Assembly (NCBI GenBank): GCA_045617105.1
Contig: JAZLHW010000150.1
Coordinates: 1 to 14,946 of the forward strand
DNA: 14,946 bases
Direction of reading: 5' to 3'
DNA from: CALELM01 sp045617105
GTDB taxonomy: Bacteria; Bacillota; Negativicutes; Selenomonadales; Selenomonadaceae
Within the stretch, counting starts at the first letter, position 1. Each line of letters begins with the position of its first letter. The notes below the pieces were generated by a model. That model was given only the letters and a program-made list of their open reading frames with translations. It ran no database searches and had not been told where the DNA came from. The translations under genes and the position numbers were made by a program. This document shows, in pieces, positions 7,123-14,762 of this stretch.

Positions 7123-8456
7123 TGGCAGGGGATATGGAACGCAAACTGCCTCAGAATATCGAAGCGGAGCAGGCGGTTCTTGGAGCGATCCTCATCAAGA
7201 AGGAAGCTATGGCAGAGGTACAGGAGCTTTTGCGGTCGGAGGATTTTTATCGGGAGATCCATAAGCAGGTATTTGCCGTGATGAACGACCTTTTCAGCGA
7301 TGGGGAGGCGATCGATATCGTGACGGTGACAGAGGAGCTTCGCAAGCGGGATCTGCTGGAAAAGGTAGGAGGCATTTCCTTTGTCACGATGCTCTCCAAT
7401 TCCGTGGCAACGGCCGCCAATGTCATGTATCATGCAAGAATCGTCAAGGAAAAGGCGGAGCTTCGCCGCTTGATCGATGCGGCAACACAGATCGCAGGCA
7501 AGGCATACGAGGATTCGGACGATGTGGAAAACATCATGGACGATGCCGAAAAGAAAATTTTGGCTGTGGCTGCTTCGCAGTCGGGCGGAGTGTTTACGCC
7601 CATTCGGGAAATTTTGCTCAATACGATTGAACGAGTGGAAACACTCTATGAGTCTAAGGGCGGGCTTACGGGGCTGTCCACCGGCTTTAAGGACTTGGAT
7701 GCGGTTACTTCGGGATTGCAGGCATCTGACCTTGTGCTGGTGGCGGCACGTCCTTCGATGGGAAAGACCGCTTTCACGCTGAACATTGCCGCACATGCGG
7801 CACTGCATGGGAAATCTGTTGCCTTTTTTTCCTTGGAAATGTCCAAGGAACAGCTTGTGCAGAGAATGCTGTGTTCCGAGGGGCAGATTGATTCGCAGAG
7901 GCTTCGCACGGGACAGCTGGAGGACGAGGAATGGGGAAAGCTGATTGCCACTGCAGACAGGCTGACGAAGGCAAGCATCTATATTGACGATACCCCCGGC
8001 ATTACTGTCATGGACCTGCGTTCCAAGGCACGAAGGCTCAAGGCGGAGCATGGGCTGGATCTCGTACTCATTGACTATCTGCAGCTGATGCGGGGACGGG
8101 CAGGAAAGAACGGTGATAACCGCCAGCAGGAGATCTCAGAAATCTCACGCTCCCTAAAGGCACTGGCAAGGGAACTGAACGTGCCGGTCGTGGCACTTTC
8201 CCAGCTTTCCCGAAGCGTGGAATCCCGCCAAGTCAAAAAGCCCATGCTTTCTGACCTGCGAGAGTCCGGTTCCTTGGAGCAGGATGCAGATATCGTCATG
8301 TTCCTTTACCGTGAGGATTACTACGACAAGGACACGGCAAACCAAAATATCACGGATATCCTGATTGCAAAGCACCGCAATGGCCCTGTGGGAGAGATAC
8401 AGCTGTTCTTCCAAAAGGAATACACAAAATTCCGCAACCTTTCCAAGATGCAATAG
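7122..8456 (+). CDS. dnaB: Replicative DNA helicase DnaB
   Basis: 444 residues, normal for the hexameric 5'-3' helicase that unwinds the replication fork and recruits primase (named DnaC in B. subtilis). The N-terminal primase-interaction domain starts LPQNIEAEQAVLGAIL (about 8-23) and extends to about 110, followed by a linker. The RecA-like motor contains Walker A ARPSMGKTA (209-217, Lys215), LVLIDYLQLM as Walker B (about 312-321), LSQLSRSVESR (about 363-373) and the DLRESGSLEQDAD helicase segment. No intein interrupts the gene. The start ATG shares its A with the TAA of lonC (TAATG), and a weak GGTGA precedes it, suggesting coupled translation. A second ATG at 7134 is possible but has a poorly spaced ribosome-binding site. 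A strong terminator follows the stop. Confidence 0.97.
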   Translation: MAGDMERKLPQNIEAEQAVLGAILIKKEAMAEVQELLRSEDFYREIHKQVFAVMNDLFSDGEAIDIVTVTEELRKRDLLEKVGGISFVTMLSNSVATAANVMYHARIVKEKAELRRLIDAATQIAGKAYEDSDDVENIMDDAEKKILAVAASQSGGVFTPIREILLNTIERVETLYESKGGLTGLSTGFKDLDAVTSGLQASDLVLVAARPSMGKTAFTLNIAAHAALHGKSVAFFSLEMSKEQLVQRMLCSEGQIDSQRLRTGQLEDEEWGKLIATADRLTKASIYIDDTPGITVMDLRSKARRLKAEHGLDLVLIDYLQLMRGRAGKNGDNRQQEISEISRSLKALARELNVPVVALSQLSRSVESRQVKKPMLSDLRESGSLEQDADIVMFLYREDYYDKDTANQNITDILIAKHRNGPVGEIQLFFQKEYTKFRNLSKMQ

Positions 8457-8467
8457 GACAAGCTGTG

Positions 8468-8509
8468 AACAAAAAGACGAAATGCCATCAGGCATTTCGT
8501 CTTTTTGTT
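8468..8509. terminator. Bidirectional terminator between dnaB and the autotransporter
   Basis: A perfect 19-bp stem (8468-8486 with 8491-8509) closes on the tetraloop ATCA. A-runs at the left and T-runs at the right give each strand a T tract at the stem end (CTTTTTGTTG on +). It begins 11 bases after dnaB stops and lies 42 bases beyond the convergent autotransporter stop, so it should end both transcripts. Confidence 0.93.
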
Positions 8510-8551
8510 GCTATGAACTATATTTTCGCATCTTTCGGCTTGCGGACTTGC

Positions 8552-11500
8552 TTAGAAGCTGAAGTTTGCGCCAATCCTGTACTGCCAGTTTCTCGTTATT
8601 GCACTGCCGCCGGCTCGAAGCCCTGCCTCGGCAAAGATATCCCATGCTCCTGCCTTGCAGGTGTAACCAAGCTGCGTATCGAGCCATGTGCCGCTTATGT
8701 TGTCCGAAAGGCTCGCCCAGCCACGGTTGTACATATCGATGCCAACGCTTCCTGCAAAGTCATGAACCAGCTTCGTGTCGAGGTAGGCATAGCCCTTGTC
8801 GCCGACAAATTTTCCGATGTGCATCCCAAGGCTTGCCATTACTGAGTTTGCTCCATTTGCCCAAGTATCGGTTCCTTCACTGGTACGGTATCTGGCACTG
8901 TTCAGGTGTGCCCAAGTAAGTTCTGCCTTCGGCTCAAATACCCAGCCGTTTTTGCGGGTCATGCGTATTCCATAGCCGGCACTCAGGCTCTGCCCGAAGC
9001 TTGCTATGTCGTTTGCCTTTATGGTGCCGCTGTTGCCGGTGCTGCAGATGTCACTTCTGAGCTTTCCAATGCGGGCGGTGAATTCGGCGAACTTGCCGCC
9101 CGTTGACTGCCACATTGCATAGGCACTGAGTGTCGTGAGATTGCTCTCGCCACTGCCTTTTTCGTAGCCTTCGCTTCCTGTCGAGTGGCTTATCGCTCCA
9201 CCAACAGTCCAGCCGTTCTTTGTTGCACGGTCAAAGCCGAGGTTGAGCGTTGTGCAGGTGCCATTGACGTTATAGATTCCGTCCTGTGCCTTTTGGCTTC
9301 CTCTGGTCATTGCGAACCAGATGCCGTTTTCCCCGCCCCGTCTTACATCGTTCAGGCGCTTCAATATATCGGCGTTGCTGTCACGCCAGCGTCCCAGCAT
9401 GTAGGAGCGGTTGCCGAGGGCATTCTTTATGAGATTGCTTGGTTTCGGTTTTGGTGTCGGGGAATTCCCGTAGCGGAGACGGGTTATCGCCCAGTCTGTC
9501 CGATTGCCGTTTGGTGTGGCGGTTACTTCCGGCATATATTCGTAGGTATTGCCGCCGATATCTATCAGGCTTGCCTTGCCTTCAAACTTTGCCGTGCTGT
9601 CGGTTGTGGCAAAGACGGTACCGGTCGGGCTGCTGCTCTCGATAGTCGTGCCGGGGGCGCTTACTGCGGACGGGTCATAGTTGACGATAACGCCGTTCGC
9701 CCCTGCTGTGCCGGTCGTGGTTCCGATGTTTATCTTGTCGCTCTGGTTATTGGCAAGGTCGGTGTTGATGATGAAATCGGCATAGCCCTCCATTGTGCCG
9801 ATGGTTAAGGCGTTGTTTATGCTGTAGCCGCTGTCATTGCCATGGCCGAGGACTACCTTATCGCCGGTGGCAAAGAGGCGGTCAACGGCATAGCTGTGAT
9901 TGTTGACAGCGCTGTTGCCGAATTTCGCCATGGCATCGCCGGTATAGAGGAGACGCAGATAGCCTGCCGTTGCTTCGTCTATCTGGACATAGGCATTGTC
10001 ATCGACAGATATTGTGCCGCCCTGCATTATTGTTTCCGTTGCTTCGCCGCCAGCAGATACAAAGAGTTCGCCGCCGTTTACGGTGGTTTTTATTGCTCTG
10101 CCGCCGCTTTGTATGTCCATGTTGCCGCTGTCAAGCGTGGTTTCTCTTGCCATGCCGCCATTGTTCACGGTCAGGCTGCCGCCTGCAATCTGCGTGCCGC
10201 TTGCCATGCCGCCGTCCTGCACGATCTGTGTGCCGCCTGAGGTTATTTCGGCGTTCTCTGATATGCCGCCGGACAATATGGTTTCCGTGCCGTTTTCAAT
10301 CTTTGTGCCGCTTGTTTTGCCACCGTCCACTACGATTTGCCCATTTTCGGTTACTGTGCCGCTATTGGCGGTTGCTCCGCTCATTACATTCATCGTATAG
10401 CCACTTATTGTCCCGCCAGTCTTGCTTACGCCGCTGTTTATCTGCCATGTGCCACCTGTTGCGCTTGTAACACTGATATTTGCACCGTTGTTTTCGATGA
10501 CTCTTCCGCCTTGCAGGCTCTCAACCTTGCTTGTACCGCCAGAAGCTACCTCCTGCGTGCCACCGCTCATAGTGCTGACGGTAGCAGTGCCGCTTACTGT
10601 TTGCGTACCGCCGTTTAACACGCTTATCGTGCCACTGCCGCCAGCAGATACTGCCTGCGTGCCACTTTCCATAGTTCCGACCGTACCAGTGCCACCAGAA
10701 CATATCGTCTGCATGCCGCTACTCATATTAGCGACCGATCCACTGCCGTTAGCAGCTATAGTCTGTGTGCCGCCACTCATATTAGCAACCGAGCCACTGC
10801 CGCCGCTTTGTACTACCTGACTTCCACTGTTCATAGCCGTGACTGTGCCACTGCCGCCACTCGATACAGTCTGCGTGCCGCCACTGTTCATAGTCGTGAC
10901 TGTGCCACTGCCGCCAGAAAATACTATCTGCGAACCGTCATTCATAGTCTCAACCGTGCCAGTACCCATCCAACCTACAGTCTGCGTACCGCCACTCATA
11001 GTCGTGCCCGTGCCAGTGCCGCCAGCAGATACATTCTGCTCACCGCCGCTCATAGTCGTGACCGTGCCAGTGCCGCCACCGTCTACCGTCTGTGTACCAT
11101 TGTTCATAGTCGTGATTTTACCAGTACCGCCATTTATAGTCTGCATGCCGCCGCTCATAGTGCTGACCGTGCCAGTGCCGCCACGAAATAGCGTCTGCGT
11201 GCCGTTGCTCATAGTGCTGACCGTGCCAGTGCCGCCATCGTTTACCATCTGTGTACCATTGTTCATAGTCGTGATTTTACCAGTACCGCCACCTATAGGC
11301 TGCTCACCGCCGCTCATAGTCGTGACCGTGCCAGTGCCGCCTGATTTTACCGTCTGCTTGCCACCATTCATCGTGCTGACTGTGCCAGTGCCGCCACTCG
11401 ATACAGTCTGCGTGCCGCCACTGTTCATCGTGCTGATAGTTTGTGTGTTCCCAGAATCTACACTTACTGACTTGGTGTCGCTAGTAGGCAATACATCAAT

Positions 11501-11722
11501 ATTCTCTGCATAAGCCACCCGTGGGGAGAGCATAGCCTGCACATAGCCGCCCATTTCACCCGGAAGGTTTACGGCGGTACCATACAGATGGTTATCGGTC
11601 TGGATATGCCCCCCCGGTGTATTTATATCCACCGCAAGCATGCCATAAGGACTCAGCATGTTCAGGGCATTTATCACCGCCACTGTTGTCATGACTTTTT
11701 CCTTGATTGCTTTTTTCTTCAA
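8552..11722 (-). CDS. AIDA-type autotransporter adhesin with strand-loop-strand repeats
   Basis: A 1056-residue type V secreted surface protein. The N-terminus has a Lys-rich start and a hydrophobic stretch (about 10-31), an export signal; a possible cleavage motif AYA lies later, near residue 72. The passenger has 17 tandem 16-19-residue repeats (95-398, pattern T-V-x-T-M-x-G-G-x-Q-x-V-x-S-G-G-x-G). About seven diverged repeats follow (about 443-572), then a non-repetitive beta-rich region. A Pro/Lys linker (PTPKPKP) precedes an amphipathic helix segment and the C-terminal outer-membrane barrel (about 798-1056), which begins GIWFAMTRGS and ends in aromatic Phe (GANFSF), as barrel-assembly signals do. 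The start is TTG at 11722 with AAAGGA 9 bases upstream; starting at the later ATG (residue 11) would remove the Lys-rich signal region. The repeats are the expected substrate of the two upstream heptosyltransferases, and the gene follows them after 48 bases without an evident promoter or terminator. Adhesion or autoaggregation is inferred from family. Confidence 0.93.
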   Translation of the reverse strand: MKKKAIKEKVMTTVAVINALNMLSPYGMLAVDINTPGGHIQTDNHLYGTAVNLPGEMGGYVQAMLSPRVAYAENIDVLPTSDTKSVSVDSGNTQTISTMNSGGTQTVSSGGTGTVSTMNGGKQTVKSGGTGTVTTMSGGEQPIGGGTGKITTMNNGTQMVNDGGTGTVSTMSNGTQTLFRGGTGTVSTMSGGMQTINGGTGKITTMNNGTQTVDGGGTGTVTTMSGGEQNVSAGGTGTGTTMSGGTQTVGWMGTGTVETMNDGSQIVFSGGSGTVTTMNSGGTQTVSSGGSGTVTAMNSGSQVVQSGGSGSVANMSGGTQTIAANGSGSVANMSSGMQTICSGGTGTVGTMESGTQAVSAGGSGTISVLNGGTQTVSGTATVSTMSGGTQEVASGGTSKVESLQGGRVIENNGANISVTSATGGTWQINSGVSKTGGTISGYTMNVMSGATANSGTVTENGQIVVDGGKTSGTKIENGTETILSGGISENAEITSGGTQIVQDGGMASGTQIAGGSLTVNNGGMARETTLDSGNMDIQSGGRAIKTTVNGGELFVSAGGEATETIMQGGTISVDDNAYVQIDEATAGYLRLLYTGDAMAKFGNSAVNNHSYAVDRLFATGDKVVLGHGNDSGYSINNALTIGTMEGYADFIINTDLANNQSDKINIGTTTGTAGANGVIVNYDPSAVSAPGTTIESSSPTGTVFATTDSTAKFEGKASLIDIGGNTYEYMPEVTATPNGNRTDWAITRLRYGNSPTPKPKPSNLIKNALGNRSYMLGRWRDSNADILKRLNDVRRGGENGIWFAMTRGSQKAQDGIYNVNGTCTTLNLGFDRATKNGWTVGGAISHSTGSEGYEKGSGESNLTTLSAYAMWQSTGGKFAEFTARIGKLRSDICSTGNSGTIKANDIASFGQSLSAGYGIRMTRKNGWVFEPKAELTWAHLNSARYRTSEGTDTWANGANSVMASLGMHIGKFVGDKGYAYLDTKLVHDFAGSVGIDMYNRGWASLSDNISGTWLDTQLGYTCKAGAWDIFAEAGLRAGGSAITRNWQYRIGANFSF
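10006..10395 (-). repeat. Second, diverged strand-loop-strand repeat block
   Basis: About seven units of 18-20 residues follow the main array after a roughly 45-residue spacer. They carry the pattern I-V-x-x-G-G-x-x-x-x-T-x-I-x-x-G-x-x, as in IVQDGGMASGTQIAGGSL. They are closer to the classical AIDA-I passenger repeat than the first block and much less alike at DNA level, which suggests an older expansion. Confidence 0.8.
10529..11440 (-). repeat. Tandem ~54-bp coding repeats of the adhesin passenger (17 units)
   Basis: Seventeen consecutive units encode 16-19 residues each, mostly 18 (54 bp). Lengths in reading order are 19, 18, 17, 18, 18, 17, 18, 18, 18, 18, 19, 18, 18, 18, 18, 16 and 18. 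All changes are whole codons, so frame is preserved. Higher-order duplication is visible: 42 identical bases at 11091-11132 and 11250-11291 (159-bp offset, three units), and 39 identical bases at 10853-10891 and 11390-11428 (537-bp offset, ten units). Each unit should form one turn of a beta-solenoid. Confidence 0.92.
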
Positions 11723-11731
11723 CGTTTCTCG

Positions 11732-11737
11732 TCCTTT
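11732..11737 (-). promoter_or_regulatory. Ribosome-binding site supporting a TTG start for the autotransporter
   Basis: AAAGGA on the - strand lies 9 bases before the TTG at 11722-11720. No ATG or GTG in this frame is near it, so the rare start codon is the best choice and may limit expression. Confidence 0.6.
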
Positions 11738-11770
11738 CTATATAGGTCAAATTGTTTCATTGAACTGTTA

Positions 11771-13027
11771 TCATCCGCGCTTTTGAGGATTTCCGCTACC
11801 GCAAATTATTTTTCGCCGAGCCTTTTTCTTGTCGGCGATGACCTTGTCGATTACCCTTTTCACATAAGCCCCCGTGATGCACCGCGTGCACTCAAATTCC
11901 CTGCCGGTATTCCTGTGGTGCGGGCAAGCCCCAAAATCACCATATTCATGCTTGTTGCGGGTATCGTTGCAGCAGCTGTTGCAGGTATGGAACTGCTGTA
12001 CACGGTATGGCGTGAAAAACTCCGTGCCGGGAGCGGTGAAGCCGGCTATCATTACCACCGGTATTCCCGTTGCCCATGCAAGCCAGCTGAGACCGCTGGG
12101 AAGGCCGATAAAAAATTCTGCTCCTGCCAGAAGGTCAATGCGCTCTTGAAGCGGTCGGTTGCCAGTGAAGTCCTCCGTCCCATAGGGAATCGTATTGCCG
12201 AAAAGACCATGGCTTACGATTCGTTCCCTGTCGATGCAGAGTACCCGATAGCCCTTTTCTTTCAGATACGCCGTCACCTCCATCCAGCCCGAGGCATTGT
12301 TCCAGTATTTTGCCTGTGCCGTTGCCTGTGAGGCAATGCAGACATAAGGACCCTTTATTTTTTCTTTGTATTTGGCGATGGAAAGCCTTGGCATTAGCTC
12401 CTGCCTATCAACGCCCAAGATAGATGCGCCGTGCGCCTGCAGACCGACGATCCTCCAGTCGAGTGGCTGGAGGTTGCGATCCTCCCATGGAGCGAACAAG
12501 CCCATGTAATAGCTGGCATACAGGTTTTCGGGCAGTTCATCTTCCTTGATGAAATGAAGCTTTGGGTACACTGGCTCAAAAATCTCGCGGAAGCGGTCGC
12601 TCATTGCCACATAAAGCTCGCACGCATGTTTTTTCCTGAACTCATCGGCATACGGAAACCAAGCCAGCATATCCCCCAAAGCCCCGTCCGGGAATTTTAT
12701 CAGCACATTCTTCCCTTTGGCATCGTAATCATGGGAAAAGAGAAGGCGGTATACTTTTTTCTTGTCGGTCGATTTCCCCTTGTCGAGCTGATGCACCTCG
12801 ATGCGGAAATTGACGAAATAACGCTTGCTGCTGCTGACGATAACGCCCGAGGCAGGCTGCTCATAGACCGTAAGGCAAGCATCCCGATCGATAAGCTTTA
12901 CCATGTACTCGCCCTGCGGTACGCTGACACGCGCGCCAAGGTTGAAATCGTAGCTTATGCCCTCGATGTCTGCCTGCTGGGTGAGAGCCGGCGGGCTGAA
13001 AGTCATATAAGGCTTTTCCTTGCTCAT
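11771..13027 (-). CDS. Autotransporter O-heptosyltransferase (Aah/TibC/BAHT family), copy 1
   Basis: 418 residues. The family transfers D-glycero-D-manno-heptose from ADP-heptose to Ser/Thr in strand-loop-strand repeats of autotransporters in the cytoplasm before export. A beta-rich N-terminal domain (about 1-95) precedes a GT-B fold like LPS heptosyltransferases. GALGDMLAWFPYA (from about 116) contains Asp119, at the position of the family's catalytic acidic residue. ASQATAQAKYWNN (about 232-244, Lys240) and FIGLPSGLSWLAWATGIPV lie in the nucleotide-sugar half. Four cysteines, C349-x2-C352-x15-C368-x11-C380, match the metal (iron-finger) site of the family; C353 and C383 are extra. Its ATG overlaps the stop of the upstream paralog (ATGA), with AAGGA 7 bases ahead. 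It lies immediately before the adhesin gene, the same order as aah-aidA in E. coli. Confidence 0.92.
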   Translation of the reverse strand: MSKEKPYMTFSPPALTQQADIEGISYDFNLGARVSVPQGEYMVKLIDRDACLTVYEQPASGVIVSSSKRYFVNFRIEVHQLDKGKSTDKKKVYRLLFSHDYDAKGKNVLIKFPDGALGDMLAWFPYADEFRKKHACELYVAMSDRFREIFEPVYPKLHFIKEDELPENLYASYYMGLFAPWEDRNLQPLDWRIVGLQAHGASILGVDRQELMPRLSIAKYKEKIKGPYVCIASQATAQAKYWNNASGWMEVTAYLKEKGYRVLCIDRERIVSHGLFGNTIPYGTEDFTGNRPLQERIDLLAGAEFFIGLPSGLSWLAWATGIPVVMIAGFTAPGTEFFTPYRVQQFHTCNSCCNDTRNKHEYGDFGACPHHRNTGREFECTRCITGAYVKRVIDKVIADKKKARRKIICGSGNPQKRG

Positions 13028-14280
13028 TTCTTGTTCCTTTCCAATAAATTCCTTTTCGGGTCGAGCTTATGCTCCTGCATCAATCGTTCAATCGTTTGGC
13101 AGACCTGCCCGCTGCTGATGTAGCGGGTACACTCAAATTCCCGTTCCGTGTTTTCATGCCGTGGGCACCATGCAAAATCTGCATGGACGAACTCCTCGCT
13201 GCTGTCCGTCCAGCACCCGTTGCAGACATGGAAGTTTATCACCCGATACGGAGTATGAAATTCATTATATGGCAATGTAAAGCCCGATATCATCACCACC
13301 GGAATGGCGCTCCCCCAAGCCATGCAAGCCAAGCCGCTGGAAAGCCCGACGAAAAAATCTGCATAAGCGAGCAGGTTTACCCGTTCCTGCAATGGAATAT
13401 CGCCGGTAAAATCCTCGGCACCGTAGGGAATCGTGTTCCAGTGGCGCCCGTACCCGTGGCATTTTTCCTTGTCTATGCACAATACCCGATAGCCTCTCTG
13501 CTTTAGGTAATCAATCGTCTCAATCCAGCCCCGTGGGTTGTTCCAGTACTTTGCCTGACTTGTCGCCTGCGTGGCAATGCAGACATACGGCTCCTTTATC
13601 TGCCTCGGCTTGTCCGGCGTAAGCACAGGTCGGCGTTCCTTTACCTCAAGACCCAAAATATACGGTATGTTGAGCTGCAAGCCGATAACCCGGAAATCTG
13701 TCGGCTGGTGGATTCGGTCATTCGCCGGAAAAAATATCCCCATATAATAGGTAGCATAAGAGTCAGGCGGCGTTGTATCCGGCTTGATAAAATGAATCTT
13801 TGGATAAGCCGGCTTGAAAAGCCCAGCCAGCTCCTCTGCCATCGAGCAATAAACCTCGCACTTGTGCTTCCGGCGAAACTCCTCTGCATACGGGAACCAT
13901 GCCATGATGTCCCCCAAGGTTCCTACCGGATAATGGATATGCACATTCTTTCCTGCCAGATCCAGCTTGTGCGTATAAATCAGCTGGGCATCCTTCCAGA
14001 CCTCAACGAGAAAATGGATGTAATACTTTTTCGTTGAGGTGACGATTGCTTCCGATGCATCGGCATCATAAAGTATGGTTCTGGTATCAAGATCCGTGAA
14101 CCGGACATGATAATTCCCTTTCGGCACCTGAAGCCTGACCCCGTAATTAAAGTCCAGCTTCAAGCCGTCAATCCCCGTCTCCCGAACAATCGGGCCCAGA
14201 TAAAACTGAACATATTGTTTTTTCTTTGGCGTTTCCGGCACATTTTCCGCCGTGCCGTTCTTTTTGTCTTCCGTTGCCAT
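13024..14280 (-). CDS. Autotransporter O-heptosyltransferase (Aah/TibC/BAHT family), copy 2
   Basis: Also 418 residues, and visibly homologous to its neighbour over the whole length but well diverged. A polar N-terminal extension (about 1-22) is followed by the same beta-rich domain and GT-B fold. Key positions are kept: GTLGDIMAWFPYA with Asp124, ATQATSQAKYWNN with Lys244, FVGLSSGLACMAWGSAIPV, and the four-cysteine site C353-x2-C356-x15-C372-x11-C384 with spacing identical to copy 1. Both copies therefore look catalytically intact. It is the first gene of the leftward operon: the ATG at 14280 has AGGGAG plus GAGG just upstream, and a near-consensus promoter lies about 60 bases before it. The two may assemble together, since TibC-type enzymes are dodecameric, or may modify different repeat positions; the sequence does not decide this. 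Confidence 0.92.
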   Translation of the reverse strand: MATEDKKNGTAENVPETPKKKQYVQFYLGPIVRETGIDGLKLDFNYGVRLQVPKGNYHVRFTDLDTRTILYDADASEAIVTSTKKYYIHFLVEVWKDAQLIYTHKLDLAGKNVHIHYPVGTLGDIMAWFPYAEEFRRKHKCEVYCSMAEELAGLFKPAYPKIHFIKPDTTPPDSYATYYMGIFFPANDRIHQPTDFRVIGLQLNIPYILGLEVKERRPVLTPDKPRQIKEPYVCIATQATSQAKYWNNPRGWIETIDYLKQRGYRVLCIDKEKCHGYGRHWNTIPYGAEDFTGDIPLQERVNLLAYADFFVGLSSGLACMAWGSAIPVVMISGFTLPYNEFHTPYRVINFHVCNGCWTDSSEEFVHADFAWCPRHENTEREFECTRYISSGQVCQTIERLMQEHKLDPKRNLLERNKK

Positions 14281-14339
14281 CCTCAGGCTCCCTTTAAAAG
14301 CATTTGTTTTTTTGACGTATCTGTTCCCAATATGAGGTA

Positions 14340-14368
14340 AGTATAGCGTAGATATATGGACAAATCAA
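14340..14368 (-). promoter_or_regulatory. Promoter of the heptosyltransferase-autotransporter operon
   Basis: On the - strand, TTGATT (14368-14363) and TATACT (14345-14340) are separated by exactly 17 bases, close to sigma-A consensus. Transcription would start near 14333, giving a leader of about 50 bases before the first heptosyltransferase. No repeat or homopolymer typical of phase variation lies between the boxes. Confidence 0.8.
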
Positions 14369-14418
14369 TATGTCACGGCACAAGTTGCTCTTGCGATTTG
14401 CATGCATGTTGTGGTACA

Positions 14419-14458
14419 AGAAAACCGGAACGGAAAGCTCCAGCGTTCCGTTCCGGTT
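14419..14458 (-). terminator. Intrinsic terminator of the small 78-residue gene
   Basis: A perfect 13-bp GC-rich stem (14423-14435 with 14446-14458) has a 10-base loop. Read on the - strand it is followed by TTCTTG after the TT at the stem end, giving a TTTTCTT tail. It begins 47 bases after the small gene stops and lies upstream of the operon promoter, separating the two units. The rest of 14281-14505 holds only the promoter at 14340-14368. Confidence 0.8.
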
Positions 14459-14505
14459 CAAACGACAGACTGTGTTGTTTTTATGCGGCTAATCTCATTG
14501 TGATG

Positions 14506-14742
14506 TCATTTGTTCACCGCGCGCTTGTCCTGTGTCTCTGCCAAGGAAATACGTCGGATCCGCTCAAAGGGAATCTCATGGAACATATAGCGAATATCCA
14601 AAAAGGCATCGTTTCTGGAAAAGACGATCTTTTTCAGATGGAAACCTTTTTTCTTCTTTTGAATCATCGAAATGTAATTTTGAGCATCTTCCATGGAAAA
14701 AGGCCCGTTTTCGATGATTACGTTTACGTTGTCAATCAGCAT
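14506..14742 (-). CDS. Small protein of unknown function (78 aa)
   Basis: I do not recognise this protein. From the ATG at 14742 it has 78 residues, is basic and has no signal peptide or membrane helix, so it should be cytoplasmic. The pattern suggests beta-alpha-beta-beta: VNVIIENG strand, a helix over SMEDAQNYISMIQKKKK, then LKKIVFSR and FLDIRYMFHEI strands, and a charged tail ERIRRISLAETQDKRAV. It contains no cysteine. It is credible as a gene because it has a GGAGG Shine-Dalgarno 8 bases from the ATG, a consensus promoter upstream and an intrinsic terminator downstream. An earlier TTG (14757) overlaps the ribosome-binding site and is rejected. It is transcribed in the same direction as the adhesin operon but as its own unit, so a functional tie is not shown. 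Confidence 0.75.
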   Translation of the reverse strand: MLIDNVNVIIENGPFSMEDAQNYISMIQKKKKGFHLKKIVFSRNDAFLDIRYMFHEIPFERIRRISLAETQDKRAVNK

Positions 14743-14750
14743 GGGTAAAA

Positions 14751-14755
14751 CCTCC
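14751..14755 (-). promoter_or_regulatory. Shine-Dalgarno of the 78-residue gene
   Basis: GGAGG on the - strand ends 8 bases before the ATG at 14742. This fixes the start and argues against the longer reading from TTG. Confidence 0.75.
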
Positions 14756-14762
14756 AACTACC

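Noticed and set aside
9185..9808. Open frame of 207 codons on the + strand opposite the adhesin
   Set aside because: No recognisable protein features and Cys/Ala-rich. It lies opposite the passenger and barrel of a well-supported gene.
10529..11440. Possible CRISPR-like or satellite array with ~54-bp period
   Set aside because: The units keep the reading frame, match a known strand-loop-strand repeat pattern in the protein, and show no constant repeat separated by unique spacers.
10839..11513. Open frame on the + strand encoding a repetitive Val/Pro-rich protein (V-P-V-P-P pattern)
   Set aside because: It is the antisense of the Gly/Thr/Ser adhesin repeats. Its periodicity comes from the 54-bp repeats on the other strand, and it lacks a signal peptide or ribosome-binding site.
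11723..11770. Separate promoter for the autotransporter in the 48-base gap (a TTGACC-like hexamer)
   Set aside because: No -10 box lies at the right distance before the start codon, so read-through from the heptosyltransferase genes is more likely.
14520..14545. Short resemblance of the small protein's ERIRRIS segment to the end of anaerobic ribonucleotide reductase-like proteins (ERIRRIT type)
   Set aside because: Only about seven residues agree. The following glycine/tyrosine segment and any cysteine are missing, so no function was assigned.
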